In this document: positions 24,987-37,400 of the stretch, in pieces
Position numbering within the stretch: the first letter of the stretch is position 1
Layout of the letters: every line of letters begins with the position of its first letter
Origin: Iris pallida
Lineage: Eukaryota; Streptophyta; Magnoliopsida; Asparagales; Iridaceae
Direction of reading: 5' to 3'
DNA length: 64,000 bases
NCBI GenBank assembly: GCA_029216955.1
Contig: JANAVB010002199.1
Span: 18,867,882-18,931,881, forward strand
Translations under genes and position numbers: made by a program
The notes under the pieces: generated by a model
Told to the model about the DNA's origin: nothing
The model's database searches: none
Seen by the model: only the letters and a program-made list of their open reading frames with translations

Positions 24987-25415
24987 GAGCATCTCCAACC
25001 CTATTGTCTTGTTTTGTGTTGTGAATCCTATGTGGCATGAGGGACAAGACAATGTCTTGTATAGGTGGCAAGATTATATTCACAAATGACAATGGGTTTA
25101 AAAAGTCATCTCCAATGCAAAAGTATTGAGAAGACAATACAAATAATTTTTTACAACTTCCAAGACAACTTTTACTCTTCTACTTTTTTTTTATAAATAT
25201 TTTTATTCACAAATGATGATGTGGACATAAAGACATTGTGAAGTGCATTGTCTAGATCTAGACAACCAACTTCACATTGTCTTTGCCATGTCATTGCCAT
25301 GTCAACTCCACACTTTATTTCACATTTGCATTGGAGAAGTACTTTTGGAAAAAATGGTTGTCATTCCTATGTGGCAACCATTTTTTTCAAACTCACAATA
25401 GGGTTGGAGATGCTC
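24987..25415. mobile_element. Tourist-like (PIF/Harbinger) MITE, family B
   Basis: The termini are GAGCATCTCCAACCCTATTG and its complement AATAGGGTTGGAGATGCTC. TTA is present on both sides (24984-24986 and 25416-25418), the left one shared with the neighbouring family A element. A second copy lies at 51373-51800. The PPR start codon is only 56 bp beyond the right end, so this MITE occupies the promoter or leader position of that gene. Confidence 0.8.
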
Positions 25416-25470
25416 TTACACTCCTCGAACACTCACTTGTTAGCATTGAAGTCCCTCCGAAGAGGAATGA

Positions 25471-27468
25471 ATGAATGGCCCTTCCCGCGCTCTTCCTCTC
25501 CCTCTCACCCCCTCCCAGTCCGTCTCCCTTATCGGATCCATCACCCGCGCCAAATGCATCCGACCCGGAACCCACCTCCACGCCCTCCTCCTCACCTCCG
25601 GCCTCCTCAGCCCCTTCCTCTCCTCCAAGCTCGCCGCCATGTACTCCCTCTCCGGCCGTCCCGACGCCGCCCTCCACCTGTTCGACAGAATGCCCACGAG
25701 AACCACTTTCCTCTACAACACCCTCATCCGCGGCTACGTCCAAACCGACCACCACGCGAAATCCCTCCACCTCTTCTCCCAAATGCACGCCTCCTCCGTC
25801 CCCGCCGATAACTTCACCTACCCGTTCGCCCTCAAGGCCTGCGGCGAGCTCCTCTTCCTCCGTCTCGGCGCCCAAATCCACTCCATGACCGTCCGTTCCG
25901 GGTTCTCCGGCAACGGCTTCGTCTCTAACTCCTTGATATCAATGTACATGAACTGTAACAGCGAATACGCAGCCGGAAAGGTCTTCGACGATATGGGTGC
26001 CGAGAAGAGCGTCGTCTCCTGGAACACGATGATTGCCGGGTTGGTTTACAACGGGAGCGACAGGGAGGCGTTGGCGGTCTTCGACCGGATGGTCAGGGAT
26101 GGGGTCCAGATCGATAGGGCGACTGCGGTGTCGGTTTTGCCGGCTTGTGCTCATCTGGGGGACTTGGAGAGAGGGAAGAGGGTTCATGAGATCGTGGAGG
26201 AGTACGGGTTCGGAGCGGACCTCCCGGTGAGGAACTCTTTGATCGACATGTACGCAAAGTGCGGGAGGTTAGAGGAGGCGAGAAGGGTGTTCGATGACGA
26301 TGAACTTGGAGAGAAGGACGTCGTGTCGTGGACTGCGATGGTCGGAGCGTACACCTTGAACGGGCGTTTTGTCGAAGCGTTTGATCTCTCGTATCGGATG
26401 CAGTTATCGGGGACTAGACCGAACTCGGTGACGATGGCTTGTCTCCTCTCCGCGTGCGGGACCTTGCCGTCCGGCATCCACGGGAAGTGCATCCATGGCG
26501 CTTGCATCAGGCTCGCGCTTGGTTCGGACATTGTTGTCGAGACTGCTCTTGTTGACATGTACTCCAAATGCGGCTGCGTGGATTCGAGCTGGCGGGTGTT
26601 TGTGATCGGGTCGAGAAGAACAGCGACCTGGAATGCTCTTCTGTCGGGCTTCACTCGGAACGGTCGGTCGCAGGTGTCGATCAAGCAATTCAAGTGGATG
26701 ATGTTGGAAGGAGTAAGCCCGAACTCGGCTACGATCGCTAGCCTTCTCCCTGCTTATTCCCATTCCGGTGACTTGAAGCAGGCCATTAACATACACTGCT
26801 ATCTGTTGAGGATGGGGTTTCTTCGTAGCGTCGAAGCGACCACCGGCTTGATCGATGTGTATGCTAAGGTTGGATGCCTGGACGTCGCGTGGAAGCTCTT
26901 CGATGGGCTACCGGTTAAGGACTTCGTGGCCTGGAGCGCGATCATAGGCGGATACGGAGCGCATGGGCGTGCGAGGACTGCGATTTGGCTGCTCGATCGG
27001 ATGGTGGAGTCGGGGGTCGAACCGAACGAGGTTACGTTCACCTCGCTGCTCTACTCCTGCAGCCATGCGGGCCTGGTGGACGAGGGCCTGCAGCTGTTCG
27101 AGAGAATGGCCAAGACGCATCGGCTGAGACCGCGCGACGACCACTACGCCTGTGTCGTCGACCTTCTCAGCCGCGCAGGGAGGCTCGAAGAGGCCTACGA
27201 TGTCGTCGGGTCGATGCCGTGCGACGACAAGCATGCCGTGTGGGGTGCATTGCTCGGTGGCTGCGTGACGCACTCGAACGTGGAGCTGGGGCGAGTGGCG
27301 GCGGAGCGGCTGTTCGAGATCGAGCCGGAGAACACGGGGAATTATGTGCTGTTGGGGAACATCTATGCTGCGGTCGGAAGGTGGGAAGATGCAGAAATTT
27401 TGAGGAGGATATCAATAGAAATGGGGTTGAAGAAAGAACCGGGGCGCAGTCTGATAGAGGCAAAGTGA
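25471..27468 (+). CDS. Pentatricopeptide repeat protein, PLS class, E subgroup (At5g39350-like)
   Basis: Intronless 665-aa protein, predicted to bind organellar RNA in mitochondria or plastids and act in RNA processing or editing-site recognition. PPR units recur from about residue 30 to 570, with classic blocks such as NSLIDMYAKCGRLEEARRVF, DVVSWTAMVGAY and VTFTSLLYSCSHAGLVDEG. The C-terminus has the E motif (VWGALLGGC, then ENTGNYVLLGNIYAAVGRWE) and stops without a DYW deaminase domain, so any editing role would need a DYW partner. The layout and phrases such as NIHCYL match my recollection of Arabidopsis At5g39350 (PCMP-E16). The first ATG is used; the N-terminus is plausible as a transit peptide but not clear-cut. 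The 5' half is very C-rich at third codon positions. Its upstream flank is almost entirely a MITE (ends 25415). Reverse-strand frames over this gene are shadows. Confidence 0.93.
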   Translation: MNGPSRALPLPLTPSQSVSLIGSITRAKCIRPGTHLHALLLTSGLLSPFLSSKLAAMYSLSGRPDAALHLFDRMPTRTTFLYNTLIRGYVQTDHHAKSLHLFSQMHASSVPADNFTYPFALKACGELLFLRLGAQIHSMTVRSGFSGNGFVSNSLISMYMNCNSEYAAGKVFDDMGAEKSVVSWNTMIAGLVYNGSDREALAVFDRMVRDGVQIDRATAVSVLPACAHLGDLERGKRVHEIVEEYGFGADLPVRNSLIDMYAKCGRLEEARRVFDDDELGEKDVVSWTAMVGAYTLNGRFVEAFDLSYRMQLSGTRPNSVTMACLLSACGTLPSGIHGKCIHGACIRLALGSDIVVETALVDMYSKCGCVDSSWRVFVIGSRRTATWNALLSGFTRNGRSQVSIKQFKWMMLEGVSPNSATIASLLPAYSHSGDLKQAINIHCYLLRMGFLRSVEATTGLIDVYAKVGCLDVAWKLFDGLPVKDFVAWSAIIGGYGAHGRARTAIWLLDRMVESGVEPNEVTFTSLLYSCSHAGLVDEGLQLFERMAKTHRLRPRDDHYACVVDLLSRAGRLEEAYDVVGSMPCDDKHAVWGALLGGCVTHSNVELGRVAAERLFEIEPENTGNYVLLGNIYAAVGRWEDAEILRRISIEMGLKKEPGRSLIEAK

Positions 27469-28667
27469 AATGATCATAATCTTTCAATGAGAAATCAGAG
27501 CAATCCATAAAAAAATTTCCAGCAATCGATGTGAGAGTTGAAGCCGAACAGAGCCAAGAATGAGTTTTGATTCAAACTTCAGTAGCAATGTTTCAGACGA
27601 AGTGAGTCAGAAATGACTATGAGTCATGCCTGCTATCATCATGTAGTTTGTTTGTCATTTTTCATAGAGCAATGTAAAATGTTGCTAGGTTATATGGAAG
27701 GGTGACACAGATTTTGCAAGGCAGGCTTGGCCATAATATTTCCTTGGTGTTTTCTTTTCTTTTCTTTTCTTGATAGGGTTAAGTTCTTGGATTATTTAGT
27801 TTTAGGTCTCGTATATTATTGGGGAATTGTATTTAGGTCTCCATATTGTCCAGAATGGAATTTGGGTCTCGTCCTAAAGGTTGACATGAATAAATGTAAA
27901 TTTTGAATATAATATGAGACGCCCAAAACTAAACGGAAATATGTGAGAGTTGTGACTTAGATTATTTAGTTTCGCATGGTATGAGTTCTGTGACTTGGGT
28001 TATTTAATTTTGTCATGATCAATCGAAAATGAGACTTGGTAACACTATTGTTTCCTTCTATCTTGATCTCGCCAACCACACAATCCTCTAGGACTCTTGA
28101 GTTGCAAAGATTCAACAATGCGATCGGGACGAGAGACATCTGATCATACACGATGTCCATGAAATCGTTTCCATCGAAACTGCTGCCAGGAGGGTTGTGA
28201 GGCTGATGAGATCGAGATAGAAGCAACAACATATGTCACAAGTCTCATTCTCGATTGGTCAAGACAACTAAATATCTAAATCACACAACCCTCGTATATT
28301 TCAGTTTAGTTTCACATATTTCGGTTTAGTTTTAGGATCTCGTGTAATATTCAAAATTTACGTTTGGACTCCTCAATGACCTATGACAGTACATCCCATT
28401 AACAAACCAGTAATGTTCAAATAAAGAGAAGAAAAATAGATACATAATCCAGAAGCAACTGTTTTTCATATGCTTTATTGAAATTCATACAATCCCTGGA
28501 TGCCTTGATCCTTCAACAACCACATGAAGCATATGAACATATAGCAGTACTCAAGTCAAGATACATAATGTTTGTATACATTTTCTTGAGAGAGTGCAAG
28601 ATGAAGACCATGTTCCTCTGAGATTGTTAAACCTTGTGGAAAAGTATCTTTTATAGTCCACGTTCTG
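27469..28667. other. PPR/GST intergenic DNA with a foldback element
   Basis: Two convergent 3' ends face each other here. About 27885-28365 is an imperfect inverted repeat: AAATGTAAATTTTGAATAT and AAAACTAAACGGAAATATGTG on the left return in reverse near 28265-28365. I see no gene inside. The segment presumably also holds the 3' untranslated regions of the PPR gene (plus) and the glutathione S-transferase gene (minus). Confidence 0.5.
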
Positions 28668-31600
28668 CTAAAGCTTGGCATGAAACTTTGCCTTAGCTTT
28701 GTATAGAATCTCATGAACTTGCTCAAAGTGTGGGCTTGTTGCAGCTTTGAAGTTTTCAACCCATTGCGAAATCTTTTTGTGAGGTCCCATGATCCTCAGG
28801 CGATCTTTCTCATTCAAAAGCTGTGACAAGAAAAAGATGTCAAGCTTCTCCTGGAAGAAAGAGAACAAGAGGACCCCAAAAAATATAAGAGGCAAATAAC
28901 TATGTTCAAATGACGAAAGATAAAATGAGCCTTTAAACTGTGCTCTAAAGACATATCAGTCGACGCAAAATTGTGCATCGCTACACTTATATAACTTGCT
29001 ATGCTACTGGGCATTACCATAGTGGTAAGGTTTTCCTTGAGAGATTTGATTCTGAAGGCTGTCTTGGATATCCGATACTCAAAGGTACACCGATGATTCA
29101 TTATATTTGTGTACCCGTTTTACCTTTATTTTGAATTTGGGGGGTGGGGAGTTCTTAACTCCTTTATTCTATAAACTAAACGCCTCCAGTACTCCCTCTA
29201 CTATGATCATTATGCTCCTTTGCTATTGAACAGTTAGATGAGACACCCAAGAGCCTGCATATGGATAAGTTTTCTCATTTTTTCCTCCTTCCACCAGCAC
29301 ATCTGCACTCTGAACTCTGAATGCATGTACAATGGAGACTACAGGAAGAGGACGAACATAAAATTGGTAGAAACACCAGTAAGTTTCCAACATTCCCCAC
29401 ACATGAATTGTGTGTGTTTGGCAGATGGCAATGACAAATGGAGGCTCTTTGAGTTTGAGCACTGTAAGAATGAGGGACTTACATGCTCGAAGTCCCAAAG
29501 TACAAATTAGATAAGTGCAATTCAACCTACATGTTTAACAATCTTGAACTTTAAGTTCCTATACAAAAAGGCAATTTACATTCCACATAAAGTTGGTTTG
29601 TTCTTTTAAGCTTACAAACTACAAATATCCTATGACCATCAGTTGTCTACCAAATGGATTCCAAATAAGTTTGTTCCAGATCAGGGTTAAATAGTAGTAT
29701 TACTTCCATAGATAATAAGAATGCCTTATAAATCGACATATAAAACTAATGGATGTTTTATCTTTGAGTTTCTCATGAAACATTACTTTCTGAATGATAA
29801 ATGATAAAAGTGAATATGTAGAATCCTTTAGGGTCTGCTTGGCAATTGTAGGGCAGCGGTTATGAGGTGCTTTTAGAGTACCGGTTATGAGTGGTCCGAT
29901 TTTGGGTGGTTTTTAAGTAGCAGCTTTTAAACCAGTCTAATTCATGCTTGGTAATTCACTAACGAACGGTCTGAAAGTTTTTTTACACGAATAAAATTAA
30001 ATAGGAAAGGGTGTTAGTAGCTATAATTATATATTTTTGGTGAGGATATAAATGGAATAAAATAATAAAATCCTTCAAAACCCACCAATTTGGGGTGTTT
30101 ATAAAGCCACCCAAAATTCCATTACACCGGTTTTAGGGGATTTTGAGCCGACCAAGCAGACCGTTAAGGTTGAAAGTTCAAAAACACCCCAAAACCGGTG
30201 CCTCAAAAAAAATTAACAAGCAAAGGTTTTCATAAACGGTTGGTTCAAAAACACACCAAACCGGTGAAAACACTGTTACCACGCAGACCGTCAAAAACAA
30301 GATGAAAAGAAGTAATGCGGACAACAACAAAGCCTTTATCACAAATTTCTGAGGTCGGCTGTTTGAATCCTCTTCCTCCATTCGGCTCTGTTGAGGGTCA
30401 TGCCCTCTGTAATGCTAACAAGAACCATATCCTTCTTTAACACTTCAAACCATGTTCTTCTAGAACTACCTCTAGTCCTAGCGGATCCATTAACAAAAGA
30501 AGCAATAAGGAATGGATCAAAATTCTCCACAAATTATATAGGTACACAAACACAGAACTAGGATGGACAGGGCTGATAACAAGTATATAACTGTATTATA
30601 GGAAGCATTGGATTGGGGATCTCAGATGAAGGATCCACGATGGTCTTGGCACGTTTTGATAAGCAGGTGAGGGGAGAGGAGGGGAGATTATATAAACTGT
30701 AAGTAAGATCTGAGAGTTTATTTAATTTAACTTATGTTAATGCAAGATGTAATGCTTGAGGTGAAGAATGATGAGCAATATCTTAAGCCAAATTCAACTG
30801 GTTGAGATAAGGCTTGTCAGCTGCTGTTTATGGTTATCAATGTGTAGGCCTTTTTCCAATCACCATAGAACCTTACTATTGAAGAATATGATTTCTGATG
30901 CCTAGCTGTACTATGGCCCCCTCAATGAACTCATCTCTTTACCAGTATATATTTCAATATGTATTACGCAAAATATTGGCTGAGATTCAACACATGATCT
31001 GATATAATGTTGAAGCAATTTACCTCCAACTGCATTATTTCACAAACTAGGCTCAGATCTGCAATTGACGGCTGGTTATTTCCCAACAAGAACTTAGCAT
31101 CCCCCTTGAGCCAAATGGACTCAATAGTTGAGAGGGATGAGCACAGAAGTTTTTCGCCCTTGTTTGCTGCTTCTTGGTTCACTGGAAAGCCAAATACAAG
31201 TGCAAGTATAGAATTCCGAAAGAGTGAAACTGCAAGGAAAGATGAAGCATCAGCAACAAACTGGTTACATATAACAAAATTCCTCAAGAAGTTAACAAGC
31301 TCAAGTAAAATTTAGAGTAAATGAATCAGAAGATTAGACATGCTTTTATCATATATCCATGATCCCTCATGAACTCCATCTCTAGAGAGGTGTTTCCAGC
31401 GCTTTCTACCATTAAATCTTGTCATTTGCTCATAGTTAAAGTAACAAATTCATAAGTTTTGATGATGCAGCAAATAAAAAACAAAACAGTCTAAGCCTTG
31501 TCCCGACAAAATGAAGTCAGCAGCAGAAGGAACCTCCGTAATAGAATTGATAAAGTGTTTATGAGCGATAGAAAACTTGATGTCAACCCTCTATGCCAGT

Positions 31601-34394
31601 GTCAAATTCCTAGCCAGGTAGCTATGAGCATGAGTCCATGACATTAAATCTAGACGACGAGTTGGCAAGTAGTAGTAGTAACATTAAACTTTAAGGACTC
31701 CTATACAATTTGTGAGCATCTCTGTAGCATATTGGAAGTACGAAGAAAGTTCTCTTGTTTCATAGGATCATAAAATATATATACTTTATAGTATTTGTCC
31801 TCACATCAAAGGAAAAGCGTTCTTGGTTATATAAGGTTACTGAAAGTATTGCAAGCCTTTGCATCAACGCATAAAAAACATTATATCTTGCACTGTATCA
31901 TCTTCCTATTTCAATTGTGAGCACATCACACGGTAGCATGTTGATTTATTTGCAACAACAAAATAAATGGGGAGTCTGTCTATTCACACCTCTGTATGTT
32001 CATTTCTTTACACACTAAACTTTGGGAGCTGTTAGGCAGGTCGATATACTCTGATAGCCAATTGCATCATGTAAACTCACTAAAAACAAAAAAGAATTGT
32101 TGATAGCATATGGACTCTGATATATGGCTTCTCCCGTATCTCACCAAACAAATTGATAATATACAACTTTAGATATTGTATGGTTACGAGATTGACGATA
32201 CGAGTCCACATTGCTCTTTTTGTTCATAGTATGTCTCAAAGTATCAATACAGTTCCCTATTGTTACCTCTTTGTCTAGTCTAGACACCTTAGTACCACAA
32301 TCAGACACTATTGATGGGCAGATTCCATAAATGCCTGTCCAGCCTTGACACTCCTTGGATCTCCATTCAGGAGGTAAAGAAATGACAATAGTGCCCCCCC
32401 CCCCCCCCCCCCCCTTCGTGATTAGACGTATAGGCAAAAAATAGGATATGTAGTACATGGGGAAGCAAAATCTATACTGCCTTAATTACATGATCGATTT
32501 GTTATCGATTGACGAGCATCGAAGAGTCGTGCCAAACTTATGCTCTAGCATGAGTGCAACTGAGCCTATCTCATATTGCATATCATCAAGGTACTTGGTG
32601 TCCGTCAAAGTCCTGGTTAGTCTCATCATGATTAAATTTCCTATTTTTCTAATGAAAATATACCATTAAAATATATATGTGATCTTACTTTTATAAAATT
32701 CAGATATGGAACCAACCATAAAGCTGGGGATCCTTTGAATTGACTTGAGAAAAGAATAAACAAATATGAAAAACTTTTTATAATGAGTCGAAATGGAGTT
32801 GCACCCTATTTTAACAAATGATGCCAGTAAACTCTTTATGCTCATGAACTTGAACAAAGCAACATAACGAGAAAATATATGTAAAACCTGTCAAAAAGTA
32901 ATCGATTGTTAGAGAGAGTTAGAATTTTGCAGGACCTGAACCAAACCGTAAGTTGGAATGATGCCAATCCAATATCGAGTTGATTTTTGCTCTGTTGATA
33001 TCATCGGCAGGATACCTCATGAAAGAACATGTTGTAAACATTCATTTGAGGAATTTCACACTTAAGTATGCTATATAGAAGGTAAGGTAATAGTTAGCAT
33101 AAAAAAAAGAATCAACTCAAGCACTTACCAACAATCCCCATTAATTTCCAAGGAAAAAACTCATTGATCAAAAATAGACACTGCCCATCCCTTTGATATA
33201 TTTGTCATTAATGGGAAATAATTGTCGTACTATCTATACTGCACTAAAAAGTGTGATCTGGTTTTGGAAAATCCCGCAAAGTGCAACTTCAACTATATGT
33301 AAACTGAGATAAACTCTATTAGCATCACATAATGCAATTATCCCACTTTCATATTTTATAAAATCACATAAGAAAAGTTCACCCCTAAAATACTACTTGT
33401 CTAAAAGCCCACTGTCCATTGAGGAAAGAAAAGTAAGATTCATTTAGATAAGCACACAACACCTCAATTAAATCATTTTACATACAAACAGGTAACTTTT
33501 TCAAGATATTTTAGTTGGATGAGATTCAGTTCGTTAAAGTCCTGGTTTTCATTCCACAGTTAATGCTCCTTACACATGTCATTCGACGTGATAATGACAT
33601 ACACAAAGACTTTATGATAAAGTACATTTAACTTCTCTTTAATATTTTTTCCAGTAGTTATTATAATATGTTAGTGGGTACCCTACATTTCCTCTTTTGG
33701 ACTTGAACAATGACACGACAGAATGAGTAGTCTCAAGCTGCCCCTGCGCAATAGTCCAACTTTCGACCGCTTGGGTTTAAGCTACAGTCCCAAAATATTG
33801 GGATAAAGGTTCTGCTGTTGTTAAAGTATGAAATTTTAGCTAATATGATTTTCCATTACCTCTTTGTAGAAGGGGGAAAAGGCTCTTTGCTCAAAGTCTT
33901 ATCTGTGAAAAGGTAAAAGACTACCGAAAAAATGCCCACGTCATAAAGTGAAAATGTCTTCTTTCGTTGTGCCTCCCATCCTCCCTCTTGTATTAATGCG
34001 GTTTGAAGAGGCTAATAAACCAAGAAGGAATGAGGGATGGCATAATAAACTTTAAGATATATAAATATATAGACTTTGTATAGTTTCAATTTAATAACAA
34101 AGTAAAATTTCAAGTAGTCAAATGGATCTCGATCTTGTTGGCAATCTATCGTCCTTCTTGGTTATGCAGAACCAAAACCACAGACAATTAGACAATTTTC
34201 AATAAACACGGTCAATCAGCTTAACTCTGGATCCATACTTTCATACAAGTAGTGAAGATATGAAACATTGATTACAACTCTCATGATCATGTTGTCTTGG
34301 AAAGTACTACCATATGAGCAAAGAGAGAATGCTAAGTTCTTAAATATGCTGCAGAGACATTGGAAGGAACAGAAAGCATAGAACAATTATGCAA

Positions 34395-34449
<55 letters not shown>

Positions 34450-37400
34450 GACAGTAAATTACCAGTGATCAGGAACTCCTGGAAAAGCACAGGCAAGATA
34501 CCTCAGAATGGCATGACTGTACAGACACAATTCAATAAAGATCTGAGATATTCAGAATGAAAATGAGTAGAAAACATGATTGTCATACAAAAAGCAAAAA
34601 AGACAAGATAACAGGTACTTCGATCATGACACTGAAACATTAAACAAAAAATTAATCGCAAAGTTGTAAAATCTTCCCTAGACAGTTGGAATGAACACTA
34701 AGGTTTTGTAATTACCATAAGTCTAGAACCAACAAAATATAGGACAGAAAAAAGTGTGCTTGTGGGGATAAGTGGCAATCAATAAAGTAGCCGATTACCT
34801 TGAAATATAATTTGGGGCCACATATCACTTACAAAATGATAGAGCAAATCTTATATAAATAATTGAAGGCTAACTTCCCTAGTAGCTCCTAAGCAACCTA
34901 ACACCAAAGCAAACTCTTTGGTCGAAGTGGAAGGTACTAATGACATTTGAGACAAATCAATCTTATGTGTTGATGAAACATGGGGGAAGACTTTTCATCC
35001 CACCGCTTCTCTCAAAAACAGAAAACAAAAAAACAAAACAAAAACAAAAACAAAGACAAAAATCTTCATATGCAGCGTGTAGCAACCCCTACTTTGGAGA
35101 GTGACACTTGGTGTGATTTTCCATAACCGCCTCTACAGCTGGTCAAGGAGAAACTTGGAAATGCAGATAGTACAGACTAACGCTTTCCTTCATGCTACCT
35201 TTTATGAAATCTAGATTCAAAGACATCCGTGGTATATAAGTGGTAGTTCCCTTAACTGTGAGGCATTGTCTAGAGTATAAATCAGTCGTCAAACCTGTAG
35301 GACACTGCAAGCAAGGTTGTCAAATTAACAAGGCACTCCTTGGATGAAACCGTTAGCTTAACACTCCTTGGCATATGACTTGCTTAAACGTGCCTAATGC
35401 AAATTTAAATAAATAAAAGATATTATGTGTCTCGTTCATATAATAGCTTATAGATGAATCTGTTAGCTTAGAACTGGAAATAAATTAGAAAAATAAGAAT
35501 TACATCATTTAACTATTTTATAACCTCAAATATCAACTAATCATTAGTTGGCAGATAACCTTTAACAACGATTAGAAATAGTAGGCTCCCACCTTTGTTA
35601 CAGACAGCCAAAAAGTTCCTAGGTGATTGCTTATTCAAAAGCGGCCAAGGGTGTTGCCAAGTACCTCGCAGGAAACGGCGAAATGTGTAGGCTTTGACCT
35701 TTCCCAATTGCCTAGATAAGGATGCCTAGGATCCTCGGCAACAACTAGTGACAAAATCCATGGATGCAACCCTGCTTTAGGAAATGACAATTTACTGTGG
35801 TAGTTATTACTAATAGAGTTGCTTCTACTGCGGGCTTCGAAAAAATCTGGAACACCAAATACTACAGTTTCACACTTTCCCTTCGATTCATGGAATATAA
35901 ATGATTCACCACTAACCTGGCCAAGGTCATAAGCCAATAGGTCCAAGCCAACTTTTTCTTCTTGAGGACTGAGCCACATTTGTCTGTAATAGTACACACG
36001 TCGGATCCTCAACTTATGCATGACCTGTACTGCCATCATAACTGTAATACACAACACCACCACCCCAATCCTAGTTGACAACATTCCACAAGTCTTGCCC
36101 ACGCTTCTACCTTCACCACGCTATAAAACCAACTAGAACATTTATTGATTGCTAATTCATTATATCAGTGTCTTTATTTATGTCTCCCCTGAAGAGAGTG
36201 TAGGCAGGTGGCCATAGAGAAACTCAGGTTTGAACCTTGAAGTTTGCCCGCCTCGGCAAGAGCAAGGGGAAGGTTCATTGTAGTAGACCTTTGGCTTCAT
36301 GCAAGTAAGACCGCTATATATTGATTATTAACATCCATCCATCACTATTGAAGTGAGGGCTTCTTTGTGGAATTGTGTCTAGTAAAGGAGGGAGACCGAG
36401 GCTAGGGCACTTGACAAGATCGGTATGTTGAAGAGGTTGGTCCTCCGAGTTCCTAACAGCTCAATAATTGCAACCACTTGGAACATCCAACAATTAACTC
36501 TGAAAAGCAGAAATCTGTCAAATACTTCCTCATGCTACGGCAATGTGACTTATGTTGCAAGGACACAAGCACAACACAAAGTGATATGGACATCGCATCA
36601 TTTTGGTGTCTCCTTACATATTTGGTAATATATGTCGTTAAAGTCCCTACCACTGCACCAAAATTCTAGAGTTATGATGAGCTTTGGGGGTTAAATAGTA
36701 ATGTTATTCCAATACGCCCCTACAGGTCGAAGCCCATTTTGGGCAGAGCTAGATTCACACTACGGTAAAATTTTGTTTATAAAATTCGCTTAGAATGCAT
36801 GTCAAAGGATTGAACCCAAGTTGCTCTGATACCATGTTAAAGTCCCTACCACTGCACCAAAATTCTAGAGTTATGATGAGGGTTTAGAGTCAAATATTTA
36901 TATTATTCCAACATATGTGTTATATTTGAGACATGGCCTAGCCGCCATGTACGTAATGTGGAGTATACGTGCTCCCTAGTATGTGATAGTGTATTTTCAA
37001 GATTACTTAGAATATAAATTGAAAAATCCAAATCATCCTACTCCTATACCTTGTTCGAAGTCAAATAATTATTTGTTTGATCATCAACTCGAAATATCCT
37101 AGGACAATAAAGTTATAGGTTGGAAGTCAGAATCACAATTTGATAAATCAAGCAAAAACATTTGTTCTAGCTTTTAATCTTCCTTCAGCATAATAGTGAT
37201 TATGCATGATACCCTACATGAGTGCTCATCACTACTTATTCCCTCAATTACCACCTTAGAGAAAATAAAATTAGATTACTGGAAATCGCTGAGGTTTTTA
37301 ATGAACTGGCTACAACTTTCAATCTCTACATGGATGAAGTCTCTCTCTTTGGTTCTTCACATTGGAAAGTAGGATCCTTACCTCCTTCCCGATTGAGTGA

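Noticed and set aside
25393..27508. Several open frames on the minus strand and in other plus frames across the PPR gene
   Set aside because: They are shadows of a GC-rich coding sequence. The PPR frame alone has repeat motifs.
35635..36102. Minus-strand frame of 155 codons with a hydrophobic N-terminal stretch inside GST intron 3
   Set aside because: It needs a GTG or internal start, I recognise no family, and there is no support beyond openness. It could be a captured gene fragment, but I cannot defend it.
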